Assembly (NCBI GenBank): GCA_964505325.1
Contig: CAZDHT010000043.1
Coordinates: forward strand, 1-27,525
DNA length: 27,525 bases
Direction of reading: 5' to 3'
Origin: CAZDHT01 sp964505325
GTDB taxonomy: Bacteria; Planctomycetota; PUPC01
The position numbers were made by a program, and so were the translations under genes. Below, piece by piece: positions 7,453 through 15,039 of the stretch (its first letter is position 1; every line of letters begins with the position of its first letter). The notes under the pieces are model-generated. The model saw only the letters and a program-made list of their open reading frames with translations. It was not told the origin of the DNA and did no database searches.

Positions 7453-8973
7453 ATGAGCCGTTCAAAGGCCAACGTCATACTGATCGTCGCAGCGGCGGCG
7501 CTGACGGGCGCCGTCGTCGCGCTGGCGGCGGCGAAGCAGCTCGCGTTCACCGGGTCCACAGACTGGCTCGACCTGGTGTCGGACAGGGGCCAGTGGGACT
7601 TGCTCTGGTTTCCCTTCGCGTATTTCGCGGTGTTCGTGGTATTGCTCGCGTTGGCGCTCCGCGGGGCGGACGCGGCGGGCCGCGGGGCGACGGCGCTGGC
7701 CGTCGGGCTGCTGGCGCTGGCGGGCTTTGCCCTGCACCTCTCGATCGGTCGCGTCGCGCCGGGCGGATCGGCGGAGGCGGCGCTGGCCATCCCCCGCACC
7801 AACATCTTCTATCACAACGCGCGAGCGATCACCAGCCTGGACGATTTCCTGCGGCACTACGAGGATCGGGCCGCGAAGGCGCCCGTGATGGCGACCCGGA
7901 CCCATCCGCCGGGGCCGGAGCTGTTCTACTGCCTCGTGCGCAGCCTGTATCGGTCGCAGCCGTGGCTGCGGGATGCCGTGCTCGAGACGTGGGGACTGAT
8001 CGATCCCCCCCAACGCGGCCTGGATTCGCCAGAGGTCCGGGCGCTGTTCTCGAGACTGGCCATGGACGAGACCGAGGTGGACGTGGCCTGTTGTCTGGCG
8101 TTCACGTTCAAGCTGCTCGCCTGCCTGGCGGTGGTTCCCACCTATCTGCTGGGGTCGGCGCTCCATTCGCGCCGGACGGGGCTAATGGCGGCGGCGTGTG
8201 TGGCCGTGTTGCCCAGCGTCCATTGCTTCAGCCCGGGCCTCGACCAGGTCTACCCGTTGTTCGCCGCGACGATGGGCTGGCTGGCGCTGGTGGCGGTGAA
8301 GAGGCGAAGCGCGGTCGTCGCGTCGCTGTTCGCCTTGCTGCTGTGCACGTCGCTGCTGTTTTCTCTGGCGTTTGCGGTGGCCGCGGCTCTCACCGGCCTG
8401 GTCATCGTGGTGTCATTGCTGCGGTTCCGAAGCGACCGGAGTGCATCCGAATTGATCCGCGCGTACGCCCCCGTCGCGGTGGCGGCGCTGCTGGGCTTCG
8501 CGCTGCTGGTCCTGGCGTTCGGCGTGTTCTGGCGGGTCAACCTGTTCTCGGTCTGGGCGCGCTGCATGCGAGAGAACGCGAAGTTCAACGTGATGTCGCG
8601 CCGGTCGTACGCGGTGTCGATGGTGTCGAACCCGGCGGAGTTCTTCGTTTTTCTCGGGTTGCCGCTTGCGTGTCTGTTTGTCATGTCGGTGGGTCGTTCG
8701 GTGCGGGTCGTCCGGAGCGCGTGGCTGCCGGCGGCGGGCGTCCTGTGCCTGGTCGCGCTGATGCTGGCCCTCAACTTAACGGGTACGAACCGGGGCGAGG
8801 TGGCGCGACTGTGGATGTTCACCATGCCGTTCTGTGCGGTCGCGGGCGCGTGGTGGCTTGAGGAGCGGCGCTCGGCATGGTGGCTTTTCTGCGCGCTGCT
8901 CGCGCTCCAGGTGGTCCAAGTCGCCTGCTTCCGGGCGGCTCTGGACGCGCTCAGCCTGCACTCCCCTCAGTAG
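7453..8973 (+). CDS. Polytopic membrane protein, GT-C glycosyltransferase-like
   Basis: This is a 506-residue integral membrane protein with about ten to twelve hydrophobic segments, beginning at residues 8-28. After the third comes an extracytoplasmic region with THPPGPELFY near residue 155, comparable to the HPPLYY motif of GT39-type enzymes, and late in the protein NRGEVARLWMF. The acidic first-loop motif of classical GT39 enzymes is not clear, so the glycosyltransferase call rests on topology and the HPPG motif. The ATG at 7453 is 28 bp after the hydrolase stop and has only a weak CAGGG upstream; the in-frame extension to 7363 lies inside the previous gene. It ends 37 bp before the convergent beta-helix gene. 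Confidence 0.6.
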   Translation: MSRSKANVILIVAAAALTGAVVALAAAKQLAFTGSTDWLDLVSDRGQWDLLWFPFAYFAVFVVLLALALRGADAAGRGATALAVGLLALAGFALHLSIGRVAPGGSAEAALAIPRTNIFYHNARAITSLDDFLRHYEDRAAKAPVMATRTHPPGPELFYCLVRSLYRSQPWLRDAVLETWGLIDPPQRGLDSPEVRALFSRLAMDETEVDVACCLAFTFKLLACLAVVPTYLLGSALHSRRTGLMAAACVAVLPSVHCFSPGLDQVYPLFAATMGWLALVAVKRRSAVVASLFALLLCTSLLFSLAFAVAAALTGLVIVVSLLRFRSDRSASELIRAYAPVAVAALLGFALLVLAFGVFWRVNLFSVWARCMRENAKFNVMSRRSYAVSMVSNPAEFFVFLGLPLACLFVMSVGRSVRVVRSAWLPAAGVLCLVALMLALNLTGTNRGEVARLWMFTMPFCAVAGAWWLEERRSAWWLFCALLALQVVQVACFRAALDALSLHSPQ

Positions 8974-9010
8974 CGAAACGTGAGGGCGATCCCAGTCTCT
9001 TGAGCACGCC

Positions 9011-10354
9011 CTACTTCTTCGCCGGCTCCTTCTTCCAAGGCAGCTTGCAGCCGATCTGGACGTCGGCGCCGCGCTCATAGGCGCCGATGTCGATGGCCTT
9101 GCCGGCGATCTTCGCCGTGCCCTGCGTCTTGGCGCCGGCGTCAACGCAGGGGCTCGTGTCCTTCAGCCGCAGGTCGCCCTTGGCCACGTCGATGAACATC
9201 GGGTCCTTGAGGACGTTGCCCGTGTACTTCAGCCCGTGCTTCTTGCAGAAGTCGGCGAGCGTGCCGCCCTGTTCGACCTGCCGGCCGCGGTCGGCCAGGA
9301 ACAGGCAGTTGTTCTCGAACTCAAAGCCCTTCGGCTCGACGCTCAGCCGGAAGGTGAACAGCCCCTTGCCGCGTATCACGAATATGTTGTTGCGGAACAC
9401 GATGTTCCGCGTCCGGTTCTGAATCTGCATGATGTTGCCCATCTTGTGTCCGGGCGGGACGAGGTTGACGAACGTGTTATTCTCGAACAGGTTATCGCGG
9501 CAGAGAGCGTCCGTCTCGGTGCGCTTGCTCCACAGGATAACCTCGCGGTAGCCGGAGCCGCGCGGGCCGTCGTAGCCGTTGTCCCAGAGCACGTTGTTGC
9601 GGAACACCGCGTCCTTCAGGTTCATCAGGCTGAAGCCCTGGGCGTTTCCGTGGAGGATGTTGCGCTCGACAATCGCGTTCTTAATGCCCTCGGGCTTGGC
9701 GTCGCCGTTGAGCTGCGTGCCGCTGTTGCCGCGGTTGTGCTCGCTGGTGTTGTTGCGGATGACCGGGTAATGGCAGCCGGCCGCCAGGTAGAGCCCGTGC
9801 GAGCGCCGCGAGTGGTGGAGGTGGTTGTTTTCGATCACCAGGTGCGGGGTGGCGGCGCAGAAGATGTTCTCGCCCTGGGAGTGGTGCACCTCGCAGTTGC
9901 GGATGGTGACGTGGTGGCCGGTGCCGCGCTTGGCGCGGCCGTAGTGGGCGGAGATCTTCATCCCGTAATGGCGCGTGCCGCCGGTGATCTCGAACCCGTC
10001 GAAGACGATGTAGCTGAACCCGTTGTTGGTCACGCCCCAATCGGAGGCGGCGACGTCGATCACCACGTGCTCGTTGTTGTAGTTCGTGAAGGTGATGGGC
10101 TTGCCCTTCCGGCCGTCGCGGTTGGGGGCGAGGCCGACGATGCCGTTCGTCCGGCAGCGGTACTCGCCCTTACGAAAGCAGAGCGTGTCGCCGGGCATCA
10201 GCTTCCGCGCCGCCACCACCGGATCCTTCAGCGGCTTCTCCAGCGTGCCGGGGTTCGCGTCGTCCCCGTCCGGCGCCACGTAGTAATCCCGCGCCGGCGC
10301 CGGGCCGGCCGCCAGGAACAGAACCGCGCCACACACGATCACGCTCTTCAACAT
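9011..10354 (-). CDS. Secreted right-handed beta-helix protein
   Basis: This 447-residue protein starts with a signal peptide (MLKSVIVCGAVLFLAAGPAPA, likely cleaved before RDYY). It continues with DYYVAPDGDDANPGTLEKPL, the opening block common to DUF1565/pectate-lyase-like beta-helix proteins. Residues about 70-340 are repeated short turns with Asn ladders (VIRNNTSEHNRGN, VFRNNVLWDN, FENNTFVN, VFRNNIF), typical of a parallel beta-helix. A C-terminal block ends DIGAYERGADV, also recurrent in this group. Likely a surface or periplasmic polysaccharide-binding or polysaccharide lyase protein, although catalytic residues cannot be assigned. GGAAAG precedes the ATG by 5 bp. It lies 56 bp downstream of the TIM-barrel gene in the same orientation. 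Confidence 0.85.
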   Translation of the reverse strand: MLKSVIVCGAVLFLAAGPAPARDYYVAPDGDDANPGTLEKPLKDPVVAARKLMPGDTLCFRKGEYRCRTNGIVGLAPNRDGRKGKPITFTNYNNEHVVIDVAASDWGVTNNGFSYIVFDGFEITGGTRHYGMKISAHYGRAKRGTGHHVTIRNCEVHHSQGENIFCAATPHLVIENNHLHHSRRSHGLYLAAGCHYPVIRNNTSEHNRGNSGTQLNGDAKPEGIKNAIVERNILHGNAQGFSLMNLKDAVFRNNVLWDNGYDGPRGSGYREVILWSKRTETDALCRDNLFENNTFVNLVPPGHKMGNIMQIQNRTRNIVFRNNIFVIRGKGLFTFRLSVEPKGFEFENNCLFLADRGRQVEQGGTLADFCKKHGLKYTGNVLKDPMFIDVAKGDLRLKDTSPCVDAGAKTQGTAKIAGKAIDIGAYERGADVQIGCKLPWKKEPAKK

Positions 10355-10410
10355 GTGGCTTTCCTTTCAGCCGGTCCTCTTGTCAAACAGGGTTCGCGGC
10401 GGGAGCCTGG

Positions 10411-11256
10411 TCATGCGGCGCCCCTGACGTCGTCGAACAGCGCCATCGCCATCTTGCCATACTTGACGTACGACTCGTAGAGCGCCTCGGGATCGCCGCC
10501 CTTCTTGCCCTCGTGGATGACGGCGGCGACGTGCGGCTCGATGGAGAAGACGCCATCGTAGCCGGACCGGAGAATCTCGGTGAGCTGCTGCTTGAGCAGG
10601 CTTTGGCCTTCGCCGGGGAACACGCCGTGGCTGCTGCCGTCGGCCTCCTTGGTCATGTCCTTGATGTGGACGTAGGCGATGCGGCCGATCACGCCGTGCA
10701 GGAAACCGAGGGTATCCTTGTCGTATCCGACGGAGTTGCCCGTGTCGTAGAGCACGACGAGGCCGGGCGAGTTGACCTTCTCCATCAGCTCGACCGTTTC
10801 GGCCGGTCCTTCCGACGCCCATCCGGTGCAGTTCTCGTGCGCCAGCGCCACGCCGCCGTCCGCCGCCATCTTTGCCAGCTCGCCCATCCGGCGGATGGCC
10901 TCGTCCTTCCACTCCTCGAGCGTCGCGTTCGACTGCTTCCAACTCATCGTGCGGATGTACTTGGTCCCCGCCTGCTGCATCCGCGGGATGGCCCGGGCCA
11001 ACTCCTCCTTGTCGACGTCGAAGTCGCCGGTGACGTCTCTCGACCAGTTCCCGAGCTGCGACGCAAAGCACGAGATCTTCATGCCCGCATCGTTGACCAG
11101 GCCGAGAACCCGCTCGAACTCCTCGTCGGAGACGTCGGTCAGGTTCTGGTCGCCGATCATGCGCAGCTCGATGTAATCCCAGCCCAGTTCCTGGTGCGCC
11201 TTGATCTGGGTCTCGATGGGCCTGCCCGCTTCGTCCGCAATTCCTGAATGAATCAT
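10411..11256 (-). CDS. Sugar phosphate isomerase/epimerase-like TIM barrel
   Basis: This 281-residue protein belongs to the xylose isomerase-like TIM barrel superfamily (AP_endonuc_2 type). The expected metal ligands are visible at strand ends: Glu141 (AHENCTGW), Asp171 (LYDTGNSVG), His197 (YVHIKDM) and Glu240 (FSIEPH). The opening MIHSGIADEAG is usual for the group. Members isomerise or epimerise keto sugars and inosose, or act as dehydratases; the substrate cannot be read from sequence. GGAGAG lies 5 bp before the ATG. It is 28 bp downstream of pyruvate kinase and followed by the beta-helix gene, suggesting a carbohydrate role appended to a housekeeping operon. Confidence 0.88.
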   Translation of the reverse strand: MIHSGIADEAGRPIETQIKAHQELGWDYIELRMIGDQNLTDVSDEEFERVLGLVNDAGMKISCFASQLGNWSRDVTGDFDVDKEELARAIPRMQQAGTKYIRTMSWKQSNATLEEWKDEAIRRMGELAKMAADGGVALAHENCTGWASEGPAETVELMEKVNSPGLVVLYDTGNSVGYDKDTLGFLHGVIGRIAYVHIKDMTKEADGSSHGVFPGEGQSLLKQQLTEILRSGYDGVFSIEPHVAAVIHEGKKGGDPEALYESYVKYGKMAMALFDDVRGAA

Positions 11257-11284
11257 CGTTCTCTCCTCGGCGTCAAAGTGTCGG

Positions 11285-12712
11285 TTACCTGACTCTGTGC
11301 ATCTTTGTGAAATTCGTGGCCCCCGCCAGGGGACCGGCCCCGCCGACGATCACGACGACGTCGTCCATCTGCGCGATCCCGTGCTCTTTGAGAAGTTCGT
11401 CGGCGCGGGTGACCATCTCGTCCGCGTCGTCCACCGGCGGCAGGACGTATGCCGTGACGCCCCACACCAGCGCCAGCCGGCGCCGGGTCGCCTCGCTGGG
11501 CGTCAGGGCGATGATGCGGTTGGCCGGGCGATGCTGGGCGACGAGCCGCGCGGTGCGCCCGGACATTGTGAACACCACGATGGCCCGCGCCGTCAGCTTG
11601 TCCGCGGCGGCGCAGGCCGCGTCGGCCACCGCGCACGCGAAATCTTCGGGCATCGGGACGCGCGCCGGCGGCTGCAGCTCGCGGCGAATCTTCTCCGCCT
11701 CCAGCGTGATCCGCTCCATCGTTTCCACGGCGCGGACGGGGTACCGGCCGATCGCGGTTTCGCCGGACAGCATGACCGCGTCGGTGCCGTCGAGGATCGC
11801 GTTGGCCACGTCGGACGCCTCGGCGCGGGTCGGGCGCGGGCGGGTCACCATGCTCTGGAGCATCTCGGTCGCCGTGATGACGGGCTTGCCCGCCGCGTTG
11901 GCCGACGCGATGATGCGCTTCTGTATTGCGGGCACTTTTTCCTGGGGCAGCTCGACCCCCAGGTCGCCGCGGGCGACCATCACGCCGTCCGCGGCAGCCA
12001 GGATCTCGTCGAAGCGCTCGACCGCCTCCGCGTGTTCGATCTTCGCGATGACCGGCGTCTCCGCCAGGTGCTCCTTCAGCAGCGAGCGGAGCTGCTCAAT
12101 CTCCGCCGCCTTTCGCACGAAGGAGAGGGCGATGTAGTCGGCGCCCAACTCGACCGCCGTCTTGGCGTCCATCCTGTCCTTTTCGTTGATCGCAAGTGCG
12201 CTCACCGCGACCCCCGGCAGGTTGATGCCCTTGTTCGCGCCGATGCGGCCGCCCGTCACCACGCGGCAGCGCACCAGCCCGTCCCTGCATTCCACGGCGG
12301 CAAGTTCAATCAGGCCGTTGTCAATAAAAATCCGGTCCCCCGGCTTCACGTCCTCTGCAAGCGCCTCGTACGTGGTGGGCAGCGCGTCCGACGCTGCCGC
12401 GCGACCGGCGAGCGAGACCTCGTCGCCCTCTTTCACGGTGACCGCCGCCGGCAGCGCGCCGATGCGAATGCGCGGGCCCTGAAGGTCAGCGATGATGGCG
12501 ACGGCCCTGTCACCGGCGATCTCGCGCACCGCGGCGGCCGTCCGGAGATGCCCGTCGGAGGTGCCGTGTGAGAAGTTCAGGCGAAACGCGTCGGCTCCCG
12601 CCCGGATGAGCGCGCGCATCATCTCCGGCGACGATGAGGCCGGGCCGAGCGTCGCAACGATCTTGGCCTTGGCCGCCCGTCCCGGATCCGGCGTGGCGCG
12701 TGTTCCGGTCAT
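11285..12712 (-). CDS. pyk: Pyruvate kinase
   Basis: Pyruvate kinase transfers phosphate from phosphoenolpyruvate to ADP in the last step of glycolysis. The 475-residue protein shows KIVATLGPASSS at the start, RLNFSHG, IADLQGPRIRIG, the catalytic stretch VIAKIEHAEAV, MVARGDLGVELP and TATEMLQSM, followed by SGETAIGRYPVRAVE and a normal C-terminal allosteric domain with FTMSGRTARLVA. The ATG at 12712 is one base after the stop of the upstream unknown gene (TGA-C-ATG), so translation is probably coupled. The longer in-frame extension to 12913 lies in that gene and is rejected. A third of the way through the minus-strand unit that begins with RNase III. Confidence 0.96.
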   Translation of the reverse strand: MTGTRATPDPGRAAKAKIVATLGPASSSPEMMRALIRAGADAFRLNFSHGTSDGHLRTAAAVREIAGDRAVAIIADLQGPRIRIGALPAAVTVKEGDEVSLAGRAAASDALPTTYEALAEDVKPGDRIFIDNGLIELAAVECRDGLVRCRVVTGGRIGANKGINLPGVAVSALAINEKDRMDAKTAVELGADYIALSFVRKAAEIEQLRSLLKEHLAETPVIAKIEHAEAVERFDEILAAADGVMVARGDLGVELPQEKVPAIQKRIIASANAAGKPVITATEMLQSMVTRPRPTRAEASDVANAILDGTDAVMLSGETAIGRYPVRAVETMERITLEAEKIRRELQPPARVPMPEDFACAVADAACAAADKLTARAIVVFTMSGRTARLVAQHRPANRIIALTPSEATRRRLALVWGVTAYVLPPVDDADEMVTRADELLKEHGIAQMDDVVVIVGGAGPLAGATNFTKMHRVR

Positions 12713-12713
12713 G

Positions 12714-13823
12714 TCAGCTTCCCTGCTGCTGATGCGTCTCGGCGCTTTGAGCAGGACGCTTGCGGCGGACGATGACCGTGGTGGCGTCCTGCACCTTGCG
12801 CTTATGCATCGCTTGGCGCACCCGCTTGTATTCCTGCTGTTCGGCGAGGGGCCTGAACCGTTTGGGGAGGGATTTCCTCTGAAAGCCGAGTTCCGAGTCG
12901 GGGTCGGCGACAAAATCCGTCGTCTCCGCGGCCTCGACGAGCCGGGCGGCGAGCGCCGGCGAGAGCCGAACCCCGCCGATCAGGTCTTTGCGCTGCTGGC
13001 GCGGGAGTTTCGACAGGAGAGCGAAATAGCGAGGGACCAGTTGGGCGAAGAACCGCGAGAGCTCGCGATTGACGTCCTTCGCTCCATATTCGATCCGGCC
13101 CGCTGCCAGTTCCGCCGCGGCAAGACGCTCGTACAGCTTGTGCACCTGATCCGGGCCCGCCTTGGCGGCGCCCTGCCACGCGCTGGCCGCCACCACCTCC
13201 AGTCTGCCGCGGTCGCCGCGCTCCACGGTCAGCCGGGCGGCTCCGTCGTTCTCCTTCTCGTACGTCACTCTCAGGTTGTTGAGAAGCGAGGTGGCGTCGC
13301 CGATGGCCTTCGAGAAGTCAGCCACGTGGGCGGACACGTCCTGAAGGCACTGGCCGATGAACGGATCGGAACGGGTCTGCTCGGCCCACCGGCGGATGAG
13401 CCGCCTGAGCGGCGTGTGCTGGTCGAACGCGTCGCGTGCCGCCGACAGCGCGGTCAGGGCTTTCAGGATTCCGCTCAGCTTTGTTCCCGACGTGAGCACC
13501 GTGGTCATCGTGCTGCGCGTCAGGCACGAGGTCTTCGTCTTTGGGATGTGCTTGGCGAATCGGCCCGGGGCGGCCATCGAGTACAGAACGTCTTCGAACG
13601 TTTCGCCGTCGAGCACCTGCGGGTCCGGCCCTTTGTTGTGGATGATCCGGTGCGTCGCATACTGGCGGGCAAGCTCCTCGTACTTCTTCTCGGCCTCTGC
13701 CAGCTCGCCGCCGGCGATGACGCCCTTCGACGTAGAGGCGTCGCGAAGCCTCCGCAACGTCTGCCACGCGGCCAGCACCTCCTGGCGCAGTTCGCTGGTG
13801 GTGAGCGGCGGGGGGTGTTTCAT
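12714..13823 (-). CDS. Uncharacterised protein between rnc and pyk
   Basis: I do not recognise this 369-residue protein. It begins MKHPPPLTTSELRQEV and is predicted mostly alpha-helical, with helices rich in Ala, Glu, Arg and Lys (GELAEAEKKYEELARQYA near residues 56-73). There is no signal peptide, membrane segment, metal-binding cluster or nucleotide-binding loop. The C-terminal 60 residues are strongly basic (KRFRPLAEQQEYKRVRQ, HKRKVQ, VRRKRPAQ), which would suit RNA or DNA binding, an inference only. It starts 4 bp after the RNase III stop and ends 1 bp before the pyruvate kinase start, so it should be made with both. The in-frame extension to 14177 is an antisense-free shadow of rnc and was removed. 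Confidence 0.8.
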   Translation of the reverse strand: MKHPPPLTTSELRQEVLAAWQTLRRLRDASTSKGVIAGGELAEAEKKYEELARQYATHRIIHNKGPDPQVLDGETFEDVLYSMAAPGRFAKHIPKTKTSCLTRSTMTTVLTSGTKLSGILKALTALSAARDAFDQHTPLRRLIRRWAEQTRSDPFIGQCLQDVSAHVADFSKAIGDATSLLNNLRVTYEKENDGAARLTVERGDRGRLEVVAASAWQGAAKAGPDQVHKLYERLAAAELAAGRIEYGAKDVNRELSRFFAQLVPRYFALLSKLPRQQRKDLIGGVRLSPALAARLVEAAETTDFVADPDSELGFQRKSLPKRFRPLAEQQEYKRVRQAMHKRKVQDATTVIVRRKRPAQSAETHQQQGS

Positions 13824-13827
13824 GCGA

Positions 13828-14526
13828 TCACTCGTCTTTGGTGCCGTAGATGAGCAGCAAGTGTTTGTACGTCTTCTCGGCGGCGACCTGCTCGGCGGCC
13901 TTCTTGTTGGCGCCCCACGCGCTGTCCGAGACCCGTTCGCCGATGACCGTGGCGACGCAGAACTGCTTGGCGTGGTCGGGGCCCTTCTCCGAAATGACGT
14001 GATACACAGGGGTGATGCCTTCCTTTCGCTGGACGAGCTGCTGGAGCAGCGATTTGTAATTCTTCTCGTGGCGGTCGCTGATGACGATCTCGATCTCTTG
14101 CTCCAAGTTGGCAATGATGAACCGGCGCGCCGCCTCGAGGCCGCCGTCAATGTAGATGGCCGCGATGACCGCCTCAAACGCGTTCGCCACCACCGTCTCG
14201 GGAAGCGTCTTGATCTCCAGCCCGGGGCCGACCATGATGAACCGCTCCAGCCCGAGCTTCGAGGCGCACTTGGCGAGAATGGGCCGAGAGACGACCACCG
14301 ACTTGATCTTGGTCAGACGGCCCTCGGTGTAATCGGGGTACTCTTTGAACAGGCACTCGGCGACGAGCATCCCCAGGACCGAGTCGCCCAGGAATTCCAT
14401 CCGCTCGTTGCTGATTCCCTCGGTGATCTTGTTCGAGGAATGGATGAGCGCCTTGTGCAGCCGTTCCCGGTTCTTGAATTGGTAACCCAGCGCGCGTTCG
14501 CACGCTCCGAGGGTGTCCTCACTCAA
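13828..14526 (-). CDS. rnc: Ribonuclease III
   Basis: RNase III cleaves double-stranded RNA in rRNA maturation and mRNA turnover. The 232-residue protein has the signature NERMEFLGDSVLG (40-52, with metal ligands Glu44 and Asp48) and the second metal block ANAFEAVIAAIYIDGG (114-129, Glu118). The position usually Asp in that block is Asn115 here. A C-terminal double-stranded RNA-binding domain follows from about 160 to 228, ending in the KKAAEQVAAEKTYKHL helix. The start is a TTG at 14526 with GGAGG 7 bp upstream; a promoter at 14566-14594 fits it. The 61-codon extension to 14709 runs through the palindrome and promoter and is not credible. It is the first gene of a five-gene minus-strand unit. 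Confidence 0.94.
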   Translation of the reverse strand: MSEDTLGACERALGYQFKNRERLHKALIHSSNKITEGISNERMEFLGDSVLGMLVAECLFKEYPDYTEGRLTKIKSVVVSRPILAKCASKLGLERFIMVGPGLEIKTLPETVVANAFEAVIAAIYIDGGLEAARRFIIANLEQEIEIVISDRHEKNYKSLLQQLVQRKEGITPVYHVISEKGPDHAKQFCVATVIGERVSDSAWGANKKAAEQVAAEKTYKHLLLIYGTKDE

Positions 14527-14565
14527 TCGATCGCCTCCGGCCGGAAGGCGGGTTCCCTGCTGGGA

Positions 14566-14594
14566 AATGTACCACGACCCGGCCCAGGAATCAA
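14566..14594 (-). promoter_or_regulatory. rnc: Sigma70-type promoter of rnc
   Basis: On the minus strand TTGATT (14594-14589) and TACATT (14571-14566) are 17 bp apart. Transcription would begin near 14559, about 33 nt ahead of the TTG start, which has GGAGG in front. This supports the short form of RNase III. Confidence 0.5.
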
Positions 14595-14667
14595 GGCCCT
14601 GCCGGCGACCCTTGCAGCGACCGAACCGAGGCGGAAACCGCCGCCGCCCACATGGCAACCCAAACAG

Positions 14668-14711
14668 AAGTATCACTTTTTTGGAACAGGTGTTCCTAAA
14701 AAGTGACACTT
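14668..14711. repeat. 44-bp near-perfect palindrome in the rnc-rubredoxin gap
   Basis: Two 21-bp arms (14668-14688 and 14691-14711) match as inverted repeats at 19 of 21 positions around a 2-bp centre GG. The core GGAACAGGTGTTCC is fully symmetric, and each arm has a T-run or A-run (CACTTTTTTGG and its partner). It lies between the divergent promoters of rnc and the rubredoxin gene, so it could be a dispersed palindromic element, an operator or a bidirectional terminator. A palindrome of similar build lies inside the epimerase gene at 15803-15844. Confidence 0.75.
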
Positions 14712-14743
14712 GGCGGGGTGTTCGCGCCTCACATCAAATTCAC

Positions 14744-14772
14744 TTGACGCCACGTTCGGGCCGGATTAGCAT
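14744..14772 (+). promoter_or_regulatory. Sigma70-type promoter of the rubredoxin gene
   Basis: TTGACG at 14744-14749 and TAGCAT at 14767-14772 are exactly 17 bp apart. Transcription near 14779 would leave a leader of about 43 nt containing AGGAGAGG before the ATG at 14822. Confidence 0.55.
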
Positions 14773-14821
14773 TGCGCGGGTGAACCTGAGTTCCACCGTC
14801 CCATAGGAGAGGCAATCAGCC

Positions 14822-14986
14822 ATGGAAAAATACGTGTGCAGCATTTGTGGCTACATATATGACCCGGCGGCCGGAGACCCCGAGAACGGCGTCGATCCAG
14901 GCACTGCCTTCCAGGACTTGCCGGATGATTGGGTCTGCCCGGAGTGCGGCGCGACCAAAGACCTGTTCTCGCCCGAAGAGCAGTGA
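14822..14986 (+). CDS. Rubredoxin
   Basis: Rubredoxin is a small cytoplasmic one-electron carrier with a single iron bound by four cysteines. The 54-residue protein is canonical length and shows both C-x2-C knuckles: CSICG (Cys6, Cys9) and CPECG (Cys39, Cys42). The aromatic and acidic residues expected between them are present (YIYDPAAGDP, GTAF, DLPDDWVCP). AGGAGAGG lies about 11 bp before the ATG, and a 17-bp-spaced promoter lies upstream. No partner oxidoreductase is adjacent. It probably supports peroxide or oxygen reduction, or another redox enzyme elsewhere in the genome. Confidence 0.97.
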   Translation: MEKYVCSICGYIYDPAAGDPENGVDPGTAFQDLPDDWVCPECGATKDLFSPEEQ

Positions 14987-14997
14987 TCAGCAAAGAG

Positions 14998-15024
14998 TAA
15001 CCAGTAAGCAGTGACTGGTCACTT
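14998..15024. repeat. TAACCAGT-type hairpin, copy 1
   Basis: Just after the rubredoxin gene the sequence begins TAACCAGT, and ACCAGT (15000-15005) pairs with ACTGGT (15014-15019) across 8 bp; GTGAC/GTCAC can form a rival hairpin. A related TAACCAG...CTGGTAACT stretch directly follows the MDR gene at 20316. It may be a small dispersed intergenic repeat. Confidence 0.35.
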
Positions 15025-15039
15025 GCCCGGGAGGCCCAC

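Noticed and set aside
9236..10480. 414-codon plus-strand frame over the beta-helix gene
   Set aside because: Val/Ala/Gly-rich antisense shadow with no ribosome binding site or motif.
11297..12571. 424-codon plus-strand frame over pyruvate kinase
   Set aside because: Antisense shadow of a fully conserved gene.
13828..14709. 293-residue form of RNase III
   Set aside because: The extra 61 codons cover the promoter and palindrome and resemble no RNase III; TTG 14526 with GGAGG gives the usual length.
14668..14711. CRISPR repeat or attachment site
   Set aside because: Single palindrome without spacers, no cas genes, integrase or tRNA nearby.
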